Source of the DNA: Bolinopsis microptera | Lineage: Eukaryota; Ctenophora; Tentaculata; Lobata; Bolinopsidae | Reading direction: 5' to 3' | DNA: 23,227 nucleotides | Assembly (NCBI RefSeq): GCF_026151205.1 | Contig: NW_026971881.1 | Span: 1 to 23,227, forward strand | Shown: piece after piece, positions 1 to 10,669 of the stretch | How the letters are laid out: the number at the start of each line of letters is the position of its first letter | Numbering within the stretch: position 1 is the first letter of the stretch | Program-made: the position numbers and the translations under genes | The notes under the pieces: generated by a model | Seen by the model: the letters and a program-made list of their open reading frames with translations, nothing else | Told to the model about the DNA's origin: nothing | Databases searched by the model: none

Positions 1-267
1 TTATTATTATTAATTTTATTGTTTTAAATAAGTAAATACTAACTCAGAAATCAATCAGATTTTAACCTTCGTCAGAAAAATACATCATAAAATTTTAAAT
101 ATGAGTCAATTCAAAGCAAAGGTAAAAACAAGATTTTAAACGAAATATTAAGATAATGACACGCTCTAAATCCAAGTCAAGAAATTATTAAATTGAAATG
201 CCTTTCTCAGTATTTTAATGGGGTAACCTACCTAATTGGGGGACTTTTGATAATTTTGTCATATCAA
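1..267. repeat. Dispersed direct repeat, copy 1
   Basis: The first 267 bases recur in the same orientation at 10670-10936 with three substitutions seen by eye (about 99% identity). The match stops sharply after 'catatcaa'. The left edge is cut by the window start, so the true length is unknown. The sequence is AT-rich, starts in a TTA trinucleotide run, and shows no reading frame or terminal inverted repeat. It may be a non-autonomous mobile element or part of a recent segmental duplication. Confidence 0.9.
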
Positions 268-377
268 GAGAGCTCGTATAACACGTGACCACATTTGCAT
301 CCCACTAATGTCACGCGACCTCTACAATATAATTATATTTATACAAACCAGTTTCAGGGTTATCCGGTTTCAGGGTC

Positions 378-1651
<1,274 letters not shown>

Positions 1652-3138
1652 ATGGAAATATCTAAAAACCTATTGGGATTTATTGCTGCGGCGGTAGCCA
1701 CTATCCTTCTTTTCATATCTCTGTTCACAAACGGCGTTCCTAGTGGTATTATTCTCATGGTAAGAAATTACAAATTATTTCATAAATTTAACTCGTTGGG
1801 TAATGAAGAAAGTCTTAGTTTAAAACCAGACATTAGCAGAAATGACTAAAAGCGATGATTAATTAATTAAAGGACATGGTTACCATGGTAACCAAATATT
1901 TGCTAATAACCATCGTAACCAAATACTTGCTCATAACCATGGTAACCAAATACTTGCTAGTAATCAAATACTTGCTCATAACCATGGTAACCAAATACTT
2001 GTTCGTAACTATGGTAACCAAATACTTGCTCGTAACCATGGTAACCAAATACTTGCTCGTAACCATGGTAACCAAATACTTGCTCGTAACCATGGTAACC
2101 ACATACTTGCTCAGGTCTTGTTGGGTCTCCTGGCCGGGGGGCTGTGCTCGTTCATGAGATTGGTTGATGTAGTCAGCTCTACCGGTGAGTCTTATTTTAG
2201 TGAATTTATACTCTTTTTCACATCGAGCAGTTATATGTTATATAGAGTTAGGAATTAATATGCAATGAATTCAAAACATCCCCGAAAATTACTTAGAACG
2301 ACTACGTAATTCCCGAATATAATTTTACCCTCCATGCTTACTAGAATGTTACACATATGTATGGTACAGTAAAACACCAATTTATCGGAAACCGATTTAC
2401 CGCGAATCCCGATTTAACACGGATGTTTCCTTTCCCCCAAACTCCGCTGTAAATCGGGATTTTACTGTACATATTTTTTTCAGGTATGATGACGCTAGGA
2501 TTTCTTAAAAATAGTAAGTTAAGATAAGCCTAAATTTATAGTATCTACGCTATATTTGTTTATTACTATTAGTATGTAAAATTAAACACAAACACTGAAT
2601 GTCATTGAATGTCATTCATTTTGAGTCACAATATTTTCGATGTTGACATGTGTTTATCAAATTTACTCACCTATAATAATTTTCAGGCAAGAAGCTATTT
2701 GTCTTATTGATTGTCGGCGCCGGACTTATCTCGGGTTAGTAAGACAGATTTAAAATATATAAACTTTGACGGGTAGTCTATTTCTGAGATTGTTAGTCTA
2801 TCGGATTCATTAACATTTCAAATTTTCCACATAAACGATAAATTTCCGGGGACGAAATGACAGTTTCCACCATTTCCACAATATAAACATTGTAAATCTA
2901 ACTATTATTATTTAACTATATTATCTAACTAAGCCAACTATTATTCATCTTTTCAGGCGGATTCACTTTAATCGCATTCATCTGGTGGACTATAATAGCT
3001 GCCAGACATGATGAGGTATTTTTGTATGATGAATTTCTGATTCCCTACGTGTGTGTTATTCACTCTGGAATTGCTGGTCTTACTAATGTTCTCTTGGGAT
3101 TCCTTCAATTCCGCAAGTCAAGTGTACCAGCAAGTTAG
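1652..3138 (+). CDS. Five-exon four-transmembrane protein, claudin/PMP22-like
   Basis: Assembled from exons 1652-1759, 2115-2184, 2484-2513, 2687-2734 and 2957-3138. All introns are GT..AG, with phases 0, 1, 1, 1, and the joined frame stays open for 145 residues to a TAG stop. The third exon is only 30 nt. Hydrophobic segments lie at about residues 7-27, 37-50, 71-95 and 113-137. The N-terminus is short and the tail ends in charged FRKS then SVPAS. The C-terminal half (a WW pair ending TM3, a short acidic loop, a Gly-rich TM4) recalls claudin/PMP22 proteins. The first extracellular loop is very short, however, and the claudin W-LW-C-C signature is absent, so the family is uncertain. It is probably a plasma-membrane protein. 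I chose the ATG at 1652; the codon before it is GTG. Intron 1 is largely minisatellite and intron 2 carries a MITE. The phase agreement across five exons makes the gene structure firm and the family name tentative. Confidence 0.75.
1871..2114. repeat. 27-bp minisatellite filling the end of intron 1
   Basis: About nine units of roughly 27 bp, with one unit shortened to about 18 bp; the core is ccatggtaaccaaatacttg followed by ctcg. The last unit changes from gctcgt to gctcag and so supplies the 3' splice site of intron 1 at 2113-2114. Each unit also carries atg|gtaacc, similar to the real exon 1 donor atg|gtaaga. The unit is 9 codons long, which explains spurious open frames on both strands. 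The array opens with aaggacatgg, which also opens a short related copy at 3139. Confidence 0.9.
2365..2469. mobile_element. MITE of Tc1/mariner-pogo type in intron 2
   Basis: A 101-bp element with imperfect terminal inverted repeats. The left end reads CAGTAAAACACCAATTTATC and the complement of the right end reads CAGTAAAATCCCGATTTAC. It is flanked on both sides by TA, the usual target duplication of Tc1/mariner elements, and the CAGTAAAAC start is typical of pogo-like families. No coding capacity. It ends 14 bases before the exon 3 boundary, so the exon 3 acceptor abuts the element. Confidence 0.7.
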
Positions 3139-3216
3139 AAAGGACATGGTAACCAGGGTGGTCAAACACTTGCTCATAACCATGGTAACAAAATGCTCAA
3201 GTGCACCAGCGAGTTA
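3139..3216. repeat. Short minisatellite remnant and duplicated end of the last exon
   Basis: Directly after the stop codon of the four-TM gene, aaggacatggtaacc and acttgctcataaccatgg repeat the intron 1 minisatellite. This is followed by ctcaagtgcaccagcgagttag (about 3195-3216), a near copy of the last codons and stop of the gene (tcaagtgtaccagcaagttag, 3118-3138). The final coding bases are thus duplicated with an intervening repeat unit, probably by slippage or unequal exchange. Confidence 0.75.
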
Positions 3217-3261
3217 GTTAAGCAGTGCTACTGCCGAACATTTGTTTGTGTTCAATTTTCA

Positions 3262-3702
<441 letters not shown>

Positions 3703-4237
3703 TCCAAGACCGTGATTTCCAGGAGAGGCTGGACTAGTTCCCTATTACAAACACCTTCCTCTTCAAACAAAATGGTCATCCTTTAACTCTTAGGACGAAA
3801 TCTGGCCGGTACGAGGCTAACTGGCCACATCAACGGATACGTCAACTGATCGTAGAATACAATCAATAGGGGGTGCACGATAAAAATAAACTTGCCAATT
3901 TTTGTTGGAATCGGAGGTCGGGAAGTATACTGAATATTTATTTGTTTGAAGAAAATTGTGCTGGCCGAAATTAGCGCTAAAAAACCATCCTACAGTCGGC
4001 ACGCGCGGCTCACTGTCGATGGCGCACTACCTACAATCAATTGGGTCCTGGGACTATACTAAGCTGGAAATGAAGTCGTGCTGTATGATTATTTGATTTT
4101 AAGTATCCTAAAACTTGGTGTTTTGAAATTATTATATCGTCATTTCCCCCCCAACATGTTTGGTACCGCCTAATGAGGCCTATTGTAGCACTACACGCTA
4201 GCGACTAGCTCCTGATGAGATTACTGATTGACTTTGA
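3703..4237. other. Gene-free stretch between the GA cassette and the LINE
   Basis: No convincing exon, repeat or RNA gene is seen. Nothing encodes the endonuclease domain expected upstream of the LINE reverse transcriptase, which supports 5' truncation of that element near 4238. Confidence 0.5.
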
Positions 4238-6379
4238 GTGACGAACTGGCGAGTATGTATGTATTCTGTGGAGGTGAAAAACAGATTCTCTATGCTACTG
4301 GAAGAAGAATCTAGTGAGCAGAACGATCCCACGATTCAGTACGGAAAGCTTATGGATGCCGTGAAAGCAACCAATCATAAGTTGCTTAAGCCCATCCCAA
4401 GAAGACAACGTAACAACCCCTCCCAAGATCCTAGGGTATCGGAGAGGAGGAGAACTCTGTTTCACGCCAAAGACGCATATCATGAGAATCCTACAGAGGA
4501 GAGTAGAGAGGTAGTAAAGGAGTGTAAGGATGCACTTGCAGTGAGCTACAAAGAGGTTGAGGAGGAGACTCTTGTTTCTAGGATCAGGCGGGCTGAGGAT
4601 GCTGCTGACAGGTGCAAGAATAAGGAAAGCTGGGACCTTATTAATGACATAAATGGCAGGAAAAGCAAGCCATGCAGCCTGGTTGATGGAGGTAGTGCAG
4701 AGGGGAGATTGAAGAGCAGGAAGGACCACTTCACTAAGCTCCTGGGTCAACCACCATCTGTACCTGACCAGGAAATAGTTATCCAAACCATCCACCCCCA
4801 GCAGGATATAGAGACTGGTCTGTTTTGCAGGGAGGAGTTAGCGGAGGCGAGGAAACAGATCAAGGAGGGTAAGGCCTATGGTGATGATGGCATAGCTCCA
4901 GAGATTCTCAAAAGAGTGGACATGGACGACCTGATTCTAGAGTTCTGTAACAGCGCTCTGGTTGATGGAAAAATCCCTGATCAATGGCGGCAACTCAACA
5001 TCGTGCCTGTGCCAAAGAAAGGAAATCTAACTAAAGTGGATAACTACAGAGGAATCGCTCTTACGTCCATTGTTAGTAAGACCCTGAATCGTATGATCCT
5101 TAACAGAATCAAACCAGCGATGGAGAAAATCCTGAGGATCAACCAAAACGGATTTCGGGAGGGACGCAGTACCACCAGCCACATTCTGTGTCTAAGGAGG
5201 ATCTTGGAGGGGGCTAGAGACAAAAACCTGACCGCCCTTCTCTTGTTCATCGATTTTAAGAAGGCCTTTGATAGCATTCACAGGGGTATATTGATGAAGA
5301 TACTCCTGGCATATGGGATACCAGAGCCCATTGTTAGGCTGATAGATGCTATGTACAAGGACACCATGGCACGAGTCATCACGGAGGATGGTCTGACTGA
5401 AGCTTTCCTTATACTTGCTGGAGTTATGCAGGGAGATACACTGGCGCCCTACCTCTTCGTGATTGTCATTGACTATGTGATGACAACAGCACTTAGAGGC
5501 AAAGATCTGGGCTTCACTGTCAACCCCAGAAGAAGCAGGAGATACCCAGCAGTTAAGATGACAGATGTCGACTTTGCTGACGATCTTGCACTGACAACAG
5601 ACACCGCAGAGCAAGCGCAAGATCTTCTCCTCAGTGTGGAGCTGGCTGCTAACTCCGTTGGACTTCACCTCAACGAGAGTAAGACGAAGTACATCAGAGT
5701 CAATCTCTCTGAGTCTGACTCTACCGTCATTAAAGCAGCAAGTGGGCAGGAGATAGAGCAAGTAGATGACTTTGTCTACCTTGGAAGCAGAATAATGAGT
5801 GCGGAGAAGGACTTTGATGTTAGGAAAGCAAAGGCATGGGGGGCCTGTCATCAGTTAAAGACAACCTGGAAGTCTGGAATGCGCAGGGACTTAAAGATCC
5901 GTGTCTTTCGAGCAACGGTTGAGCCCGTACTCCTGTACGGCTCTGAAGCTTGGACGATAAGCCAATCCATGACTAAGCGGATCAATGGATGCTACACTAG
6001 AATGCTCCGAATGGCCTTGAACATACGTTGGCCACAAATCATCAACAACAGTGATTTATACGGCAACATCCCCAAGCCATCAGCGATGATAGCCTCCAGA
6101 AGAATGAGACTGGCTGGACATGTAGCCAGGCATGACGACCTTCTGGCAAACCAACTTCTATTCTGGGACCCTCAGCATGGATACAGGAGACCGGGGAGGC
6201 CCCACCTTACGTTTCTGGACATGCTAAAGAAGGACACCAGCCTTTCCTGTGTTGAAGAGATAAGATCTGTTATGCTTGACCGCGACGTGTGGCGAGGAAT
6301 TGTAGTTGCTCGGACCAAGAAGCCGACTTAAGTCAAAGTCAGTAGCTCAAAGCGTTTTCATTTTATGACGACGAATAAA
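4238..6379 (+). mobile_element. 5'-truncated non-LTR retrotransposon (LINE)
   Basis: Holds a long intact reverse transcriptase frame and a short 3' tail with aataaa at 6374-6379 just after a gacgacga stretch. The in-frame TGA at 4235 and the lack of an endonuclease domain upstream mark the probable truncation point. No target-site duplication could be identified. The tail and C-terminal protein features are compatible with RTE/CR1-like clades, but the clade is not settled. Confidence 0.75.
4259..6331 (+). CDS. LINE reverse transcriptase (endonuclease domain missing)
   Basis: A 690-residue frame from the first ATG (4259) to TAA. It copies element RNA into DNA at the insertion site. Visible RT motifs: a VDNYRGIALTSIVSKTLNR block, QNGFREGRSTTSH, the catalytic FIDFKKAFDSI near residue 330, GVMQGDTLAPYLF, and the catalytic FADDLAL near residue 438. 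The C-terminal part has the thumb-like block W..GCYTRMLR followed by RRMRLAGHVARH and RRPGRP, common in animal LINEs. The N-terminal 130 residues are charged, probably helical, and match the linker that normally follows the AP endonuclease. No stop or frameshift interrupts the frame, so the copy is young. Without a promoter and endonuclease it is probably inactive. The alternative GTG at 4238 would add seven residues. Confidence 0.85.
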   Translation: MYSVEVKNRFSMLLEEESSEQNDPTIQYGKLMDAVKATNHKLLKPIPRRQRNNPSQDPRVSERRRTLFHAKDAYHENPTEESREVVKECKDALAVSYKEVEEETLVSRIRRAEDAADRCKNKESWDLINDINGRKSKPCSLVDGGSAEGRLKSRKDHFTKLLGQPPSVPDQEIVIQTIHPQQDIETGLFCREELAEARKQIKEGKAYGDDGIAPEILKRVDMDDLILEFCNSALVDGKIPDQWRQLNIVPVPKKGNLTKVDNYRGIALTSIVSKTLNRMILNRIKPAMEKILRINQNGFREGRSTTSHILCLRRILEGARDKNLTALLLFIDFKKAFDSIHRGILMKILLAYGIPEPIVRLIDAMYKDTMARVITEDGLTEAFLILAGVMQGDTLAPYLFVIVIDYVMTTALRGKDLGFTVNPRRSRRYPAVKMTDVDFADDLALTTDTAEQAQDLLLSVELAANSVGLHLNESKTKYIRVNLSESDSTVIKAASGQEIEQVDDFVYLGSRIMSAEKDFDVRKAKAWGACHQLKTTWKSGMRRDLKIRVFRATVEPVLLYGSEAWTISQSMTKRINGCYTRMLRMALNIRWPQIINNSDLYGNIPKPSAMIASRRMRLAGHVARHDDLLANQLLFWDPQHGYRRPGRPHLTFLDMLKKDTSLSCVEEIRSVMLDRDVWRGIVVARTKKPT

Positions 6380-8027
6380 ATCATTGTGAAAAACAGGGAG
6401 TGCGTGCCACCGCCCACCAGCCACCCACCTACTGTAATCGATAAAATCTTACATAAAATACTGACATGAATTACGTGAGTTATCAAAGGGTTGCGTAATG
6501 AGTGTGGACAGCTACTTATGGGCCACACTGTACTTAATTTTTATAATAAGTTCAAATATAACAAGAATTGCGCCCGTTGTTTCGTTTTGGCGGACGCTAG
6601 ATTTCCATTCCACATTTACTATAAATTTAAGTATAAGCTCCAATCAGCTCACTTCAATCTTCATGATAATAATATTGATAAATTATGCATCAAATACGGG
6701 AAACACTTGAAATTCAGTTCAATTGCCGTAGAACTTAACTTGTATCTGTAATTCAAGAAATTTTAAGCAAAGGTAAACTATACTCGTGTACACATCAATA
6801 TTCAATACACTACGCGTGCCACGTACAAATTGGGCGTATTACCTAATATAATAATTAATAGTAATATTATACATTACATTCACTAGCAGGAACCCGTCTA
6901 ACCCTAAAGTGGTGTCAAGACTCAAGAGAATAAAATAATTAGTATCAATTTAATTCGCGTTTTTGACACCACTTGGGGGTCCAAATTTTGGGTACTAAAA
7001 TTCTTATTCCTTGGCCAATATTTTATTTTTTCATGCTGATTTGAAGGCCATAAAGGCATTTGACCCAGTCAAAAAAGTTTCAGTTGTATATCTTTTACGG
7101 TTTTTGCGGAAAGTCGCGTTAAAGTTGATGTCGTGGAGCAAACAACAGGCGTTTCCCGAAGAAGGAAGTCACTAAGAAGGATCTGCTGAAGTCCAGCTGT
7201 AAAGTCCCCGCTACACCTCAACAGAACTCCTTTGCGGATACGTGACGGTCAAGTCGAGCTTCATTTCATTTCATATCACGATCACCATATCATTTCATTT
7301 TGGAACATGTTCATGGGAATTAAATTATTTTATTTGCACTTGTTTCTCTTTCAACAAAAGATGTGACGAAGCGAAGTTAAGTTTTTATGATTTTTAAATT
7401 TTTATTTTAAGAACACTCTTGCACATTATTTATTTATTTATTTCTATTATATTGATGTATAGTCAAGACGTGAGTGTTAGGGCTCTCATTGACAAATTTA
7501 TGTTTAATCCTGTTTAATCCTGTTTATAGTAAGCTAGATTAAGATATATACATCACATCTCCGCAAGCAATCCTCGCGCGCGCAACTTTTTCGTTGCTTG
7601 GTAACATACGGATTACGGAAGTAAGGAACACGACATATATTTGACCAACCTACCACAATCTTCAAAATCCACGTTTTTCTGCAAAAATCTCCATTCGTAA
7701 CCTTTCACTATTGCCTTTTTACAAAAGGGTGAAATGGAATATGGACTATGGACTGACGATATGGACTGACGATATCAATCCCTCGTGTGGCTCCGATCCA
7801 CGTGCCTAGGCACCACTAGTTACCGATACGAGCACACAAATTTAATGTCATACACGACCAAATATTGTTTAAGGAAGCGTCTTGAACACTGGGTGCCTTA
7901 CTGCTCGGTACCCAATTTTTCTGTGCATATTTTTCCCTACTAGGCTATAAACAAAACAAGGTTTAAATGCAGTGTTACTTGTCAAATGATACAAATGAAA
8001 TTGTAAACATCAAGAAGTTGTTGAGAT
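6380..8027. other. Mostly gene-free stretch downstream of the LINE
   Basis: AT-rich. The only structures seen are a perfect 12-bp inverted repeat, aagtggtgtcaa at 6907-6918 and its complement at 6963-6974, able to form a 44-nt-loop hairpin; a possible terminal exon at 7150-7245 (listed separately); and a short tandem atatggactgacg near 7740-7770. No RNA gene is recognised. Confidence 0.5.
7150..7245 (+). CDS. Possible terminal exon of an unknown gene
   Basis: After an acceptor-like acaacag (7142-7148), a frame reads RFPKKEVTKKDLLKSSCKV and continues to a TGA at 7243-7245. The lysine-rich, coding-like composition stands out from the AT-rich surroundings. No matching upstream exon was found, so it may be a gene fragment or chance. 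Confidence 0.2.
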   Translation, partial: RFPKKEVTKKDLLKSSCKVPATPQQNSFADT

Positions 8028-9290
8028 CTAGCACATGTGTTCGTGTCGGCACACTCCGTCATCACATCTTATGGTGCCGCTGGCGCACTCTCCATCATCT
8101 CCATCATCTCCACAAAATTTACAAGTCTTCTGGCAGTACTCTTTGACTGTGTCTTTCCAGTTTTCCCAGGTGCACCAATCGAGATGACAGTTAGTTGCCT
8201 TGTCTGTGCAGTTTGGGTCAGGTTTAGGGTTTGGGGTAACATCATCGTTTTCAGAAGGTTTGTAGTCGGTGGCTTTATCAGAAGGAGTGTTGTCAGACTG
8301 TCCGGTTGTATCAAGGTTGGGGTAGCTGCTGTACTTGAAGAGGCCGCAATTGGAGGGGTAGCCTCGAGCGAACTTCACGAATCCGCTTTCTCCCCATTTT
8401 GATCCCCAAGAGTTCTTTACCAGGACGAAATTCGACGTGTATCCTACAGCTGTGACGGCGTGGTTTGGTCTCCCGGTGCATGTTGTGTCTTTTATGATGC
8501 CACCTCGGTACTGTTGGAAGTAACTTGTCACTTCGAAAGCGACGGACAAGGAGCCTGATGCAAGGGCTTGAATGTTTGCGGCCTCAGTTGGGCTAACACT
8601 GGTGTAGCCGACAATTTTAGCAGCCACCATAGCGTCAGGTTTCGAACTTCCTTTGCAACTACCATCTTTACCAGCGTATGCGTAGTCAGCAGTTGAAGCC
8701 AACCTTCCACCGTTCTTCTTGGAGTATTCGTAACAGTTATCAGGCCATCCACCGTTGCAACCATTCCTCTGTCCCTCGTAGACACAGTCCAGGTATTCCT
8801 GCTCTGCGAAGTTCCTCAGTTTACCAGACACTCCGTGGTACCTTGTCTCCAATCCTCCTACTGCTCCGAACGTCCAGCAAGATCCACAGCTTCCTTGGTT
8901 CTTTACTGCTGTAACCTTACCCTCATTGGTCCAGAGTTTCTTTTCAGGGGGACTGGATAAAGAGGAGGCAACGTGCATAGGGTTCTCGTCATGTCCAGTA
9001 ACGTTCAGTCCAAGGTACTGTTGCTTCTCATCTTCAGTCAACGCAGAGAAGAAGTTGAGACCAAATATGGCAGATCCTCCCTCCTCGTTAGCTTGAGCTA
9101 CCAGCTGAGCATTGGATCGGAAGAGTCGGAACCTCATTCGGTCTTCAGATGCAAGGAACTTGAGGTGCTCCTGGGATTTGAAATCCCCGTAGAGCTCGAG
9201 GGTCATTTTGGGGGATCGGAGGATACCACGAAGGACATCTTCAGCAGCGAGAGAGGCAGCCACCAGGCAGATAACTAAAAAGATCTTCAT
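8028..9290 (-). CDS. Secreted papain-family cysteine protease with C-terminal ShKT module
   Basis: 420 residues from the ATG at 9288-9290. Signal peptide MKIFLVICLVAASLAA (1-16); I29-type prodomain around 40-95 with a degenerate ERFNIN pattern (RFRLFRSN, then FGLNFFSALTEDE); mature C1A domain from about 118. Catalytic set visible: Gln132, Cys138 in NQGSCGSCWTF, His277 in RPNHAVT, Asn293 in KNSWGSKWG. A Pro/Asp/Ser-rich linker (325-360) leads to an ShKT module (361-393) with six cysteines at 361, 368, 373, 386, 390 and 393. A last four-cysteine segment (402-420) looks like the first part of an LDLa repeat cut after its fourth cysteine. Secreted or lysosomal proteolysis is expected, for example digestion; the ShKT may target or anchor it. 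The frame also extends upstream of 9290, but the signal peptide and TATA box favour this start. Single exon, which is unusual for a C1A gene. Confidence 0.9.
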   Translation of the reverse strand: MKIFLVICLVAASLAAEDVLRGILRSPKMTLELYGDFKSQEHLKFLASEDRMRFRLFRSNAQLVAQANEEGGSAIFGLNFFSALTEDEKQQYLGLNVTGHDENPMHVASSLSSPPEKKLWTNEGKVTAVKNQGSCGSCWTFGAVGGLETRYHGVSGKLRNFAEQEYLDCVYEGQRNGCNGGWPDNCYEYSKKNGGRLASTADYAYAGKDGSCKGSSKPDAMVAAKIVGYTSVSPTEAANIQALASGSLSVAFEVTSYFQQYRGGIIKDTTCTGRPNHAVTAVGYTSNFVLVKNSWGSKWGESGFVKFARGYPSNCGLFKYSSYPNLDTTGQSDNTPSDKATDYKPSENDDVTPNPKPDPNCTDKATNCHLDWCTWENWKDTVKEYCQKTCKFCGDDGDDGECASGTIRCDDGVCRHEHMC

Positions 9291-9335
9291 GTTGATTGTT
9301 GATTGTTCAAAGTGAGGATGCTGTGGTGATGGCTC

Positions 9336-9343
9336 TATTTTAT
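9336..9343 (-). promoter_or_regulatory. TATA box of the cysteine protease gene
   Basis: On the - strand ATAAAATA lies 46 bases upstream of the start codon. Transcription would start about 30 bases downstream, near 9308-9314, where ctcactttg gives a weak initiator match. The 5' UTR would then be only about 20 nt. Confidence 0.55.
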
Positions 9344-9473
9344 GCAATTTCAGAACAATGCTGCCACCAGATGTGACAGTGCGAAAAATCACTCTCCCTA
9401 TAAAACAATGAAAATAGTTGAAAAGGAGGGTACTTAATTGCTTTTGCAATTTAGTTAGCCACAAAATTGACAT

Positions 9474-9717
9474 TAGTAATGTAATTTTTCATGACGCTGA
9501 AGTTTTCACAGATAGGGAAACCGCAAGTACCAAATTAAAACAAAGGAGTAAAGGATTCTGAATTTCGAAATGTTGTCAATTTACCAGCTGGTTACTTAAT
9601 AAATTCATTCGTGACTTGGGGAAACTCTGAATCAGTGCAGGTCCACTATTTTCAAACAGAGTATTATAATTTATAGCCTCACTGGGCGGCGCTCAGCCTG
9701 TCATTCCGCCGAATTTC
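9474..9717. other. Gene-free stretch upstream of the protease
   Basis: AT-rich sequence with no repeat or convincing frame. GC content rises sharply from about 9680 into the hairpin cluster. Confidence 0.4.
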
Positions 9718-9925
9718 ACATAGCCATGTGTCTACGCGTACTGCGTGACGCGGCGGTCGCGCGCTACTGCAAGCGAGAGGGCTCTGGTTAGAGCAACCGC
9801 CGAATCTCTATTCGGTTGTTATGTTTATGAACATAATAGCCTGGGGTCCCCAGGTTAACGGGCATGATACTCATTTGTAGCGCGATGCACTACTGGGTCG
9901 CGCGCGCGTCAAATAATGCTTCTCG
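9718..9925. repeat. GC-rich cluster of short perfect hairpins
   Basis: Successive stem-loops: CACAT-agcc-ATGTG (9718-9731), ACGC-gtact-GCGT (near 9735), GCTCT-ggtt-AGAGC (9781-9794), CCGAAT-ctct-ATTCGG (9800-9815, extended by CAAC/TTG with a bulge), TTATGTT-tatg-AACATAA (9819-9836), CCTGGGG-t-CCCCAGG (9840-9854), and GCGCGA with TCGCGC around 9881-9906. Four lie back to back in 74 bases. The third resembles a tRNA D-arm, but no complete tRNA can be folded by eye. It could be a structured non-coding RNA, a SINE-like element or element termini. Confidence 0.5.
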
Positions 9926-10096
9926 CAACCACAGATCGGCGAGATGCGAAGGATTGACATCGTCAATCAAGCCCAGCCTAAATACGACTCTTACTGTTAA
10001 TTCAATAACTGTGAATACTCGATACAGATTAAACCATATTTTAATATTGGGCTCTGAATGATGCCGGTTTCTCCATTATCTATTACTATTAGTATT

Positions 10097-10269
10097 AGGG
10101 GTCGTTCACATATTACGTAATCCCTTTTTGGCCCATTTTTAACCCCCTCCCCCCTCGGTAATCAATTTTGCACATAGCTTTTGTGTCGAAATTACACTAG
10201 CGTTATCATTTAGAAACTGGCCAGTGGCCCTCCCCCCTCGGCTGATTACATAATATGTGAACGACCCCT
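10097..10269. mobile_element. 173-bp MITE with 25-bp terminal inverted repeats
   Basis: The left end starts aggggtcgttcacatattac and the right end is its complement, with 24 of 25 bases matching. The interior contains two cctcccccctcgg blocks in direct orientation and no coding frame. No clear target-site duplication was found, so the superfamily is open. Confidence 0.8.
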
Positions 10270-10669
10270 CACTGTCTTTGTGGTTTATGAATATTTCGAT
10301 TATTTGTGAGCAAGATGATTCGTTTTATCTGGCTTGTCTTAGAATTTGGAAAATAGAAATTAAACTCGGTTTTAAGTTTTGTACTGCTAAAATACCTTAA
10401 CAATAACAAATAGAAATTTCAATCAATACAATATAATCTTAAGCACAGAGGTAGACTATATAAAGTCTTTATTAAACACAAATTCGAAATGTGAAAAGTG
10501 AATCTAATTATATAATATGAGTTCCTTACAAGTATACATGGGGCGGTCATTTTAAGTTTCATTTCGGGAAATTTGCAGAAATATGTCCCTCTTATTCGAT
10601 AGAGCGTGAGATTAGTTATGTCAAGATATAGGCAAACTTTTAGATACATCTTTATCAAATATCAAATTA
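10270..10669. other. Gene-free AT-rich stretch
   Basis: No convincing exon, inverted repeat or RNA gene is seen. It leads directly into the second copy of the 267-bp repeat. Confidence 0.4.

Noticed and set aside
1863-2157. Overlapping frames with a nine-residue MVTKYLLVT-type period on both strands
   Set aside because: They arise because the 27-bp minisatellite is a multiple of three; the region is intron 1.
5192-5851. 219-residue - strand frame inside the LINE
   Set aside because: It is the antisense shadow of the RT frame and shows no domain pattern.
6491-6751. Short + strand frames after the LINE
   Set aside because: AT-rich, without motifs, splice signals or a coding-like composition.
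9291-9473. Upstream 61-residue extension of the protease frame
   Set aside because: It would bury the signal peptide and overlaps the TATA box; the ATG at 9290 fits better.
9781-9854. tRNA gene
   Set aside because: One arm resembles a D-arm, but no acceptor stem, T-arm with GGTTCRA or 7-nt anticodon loop can be placed.
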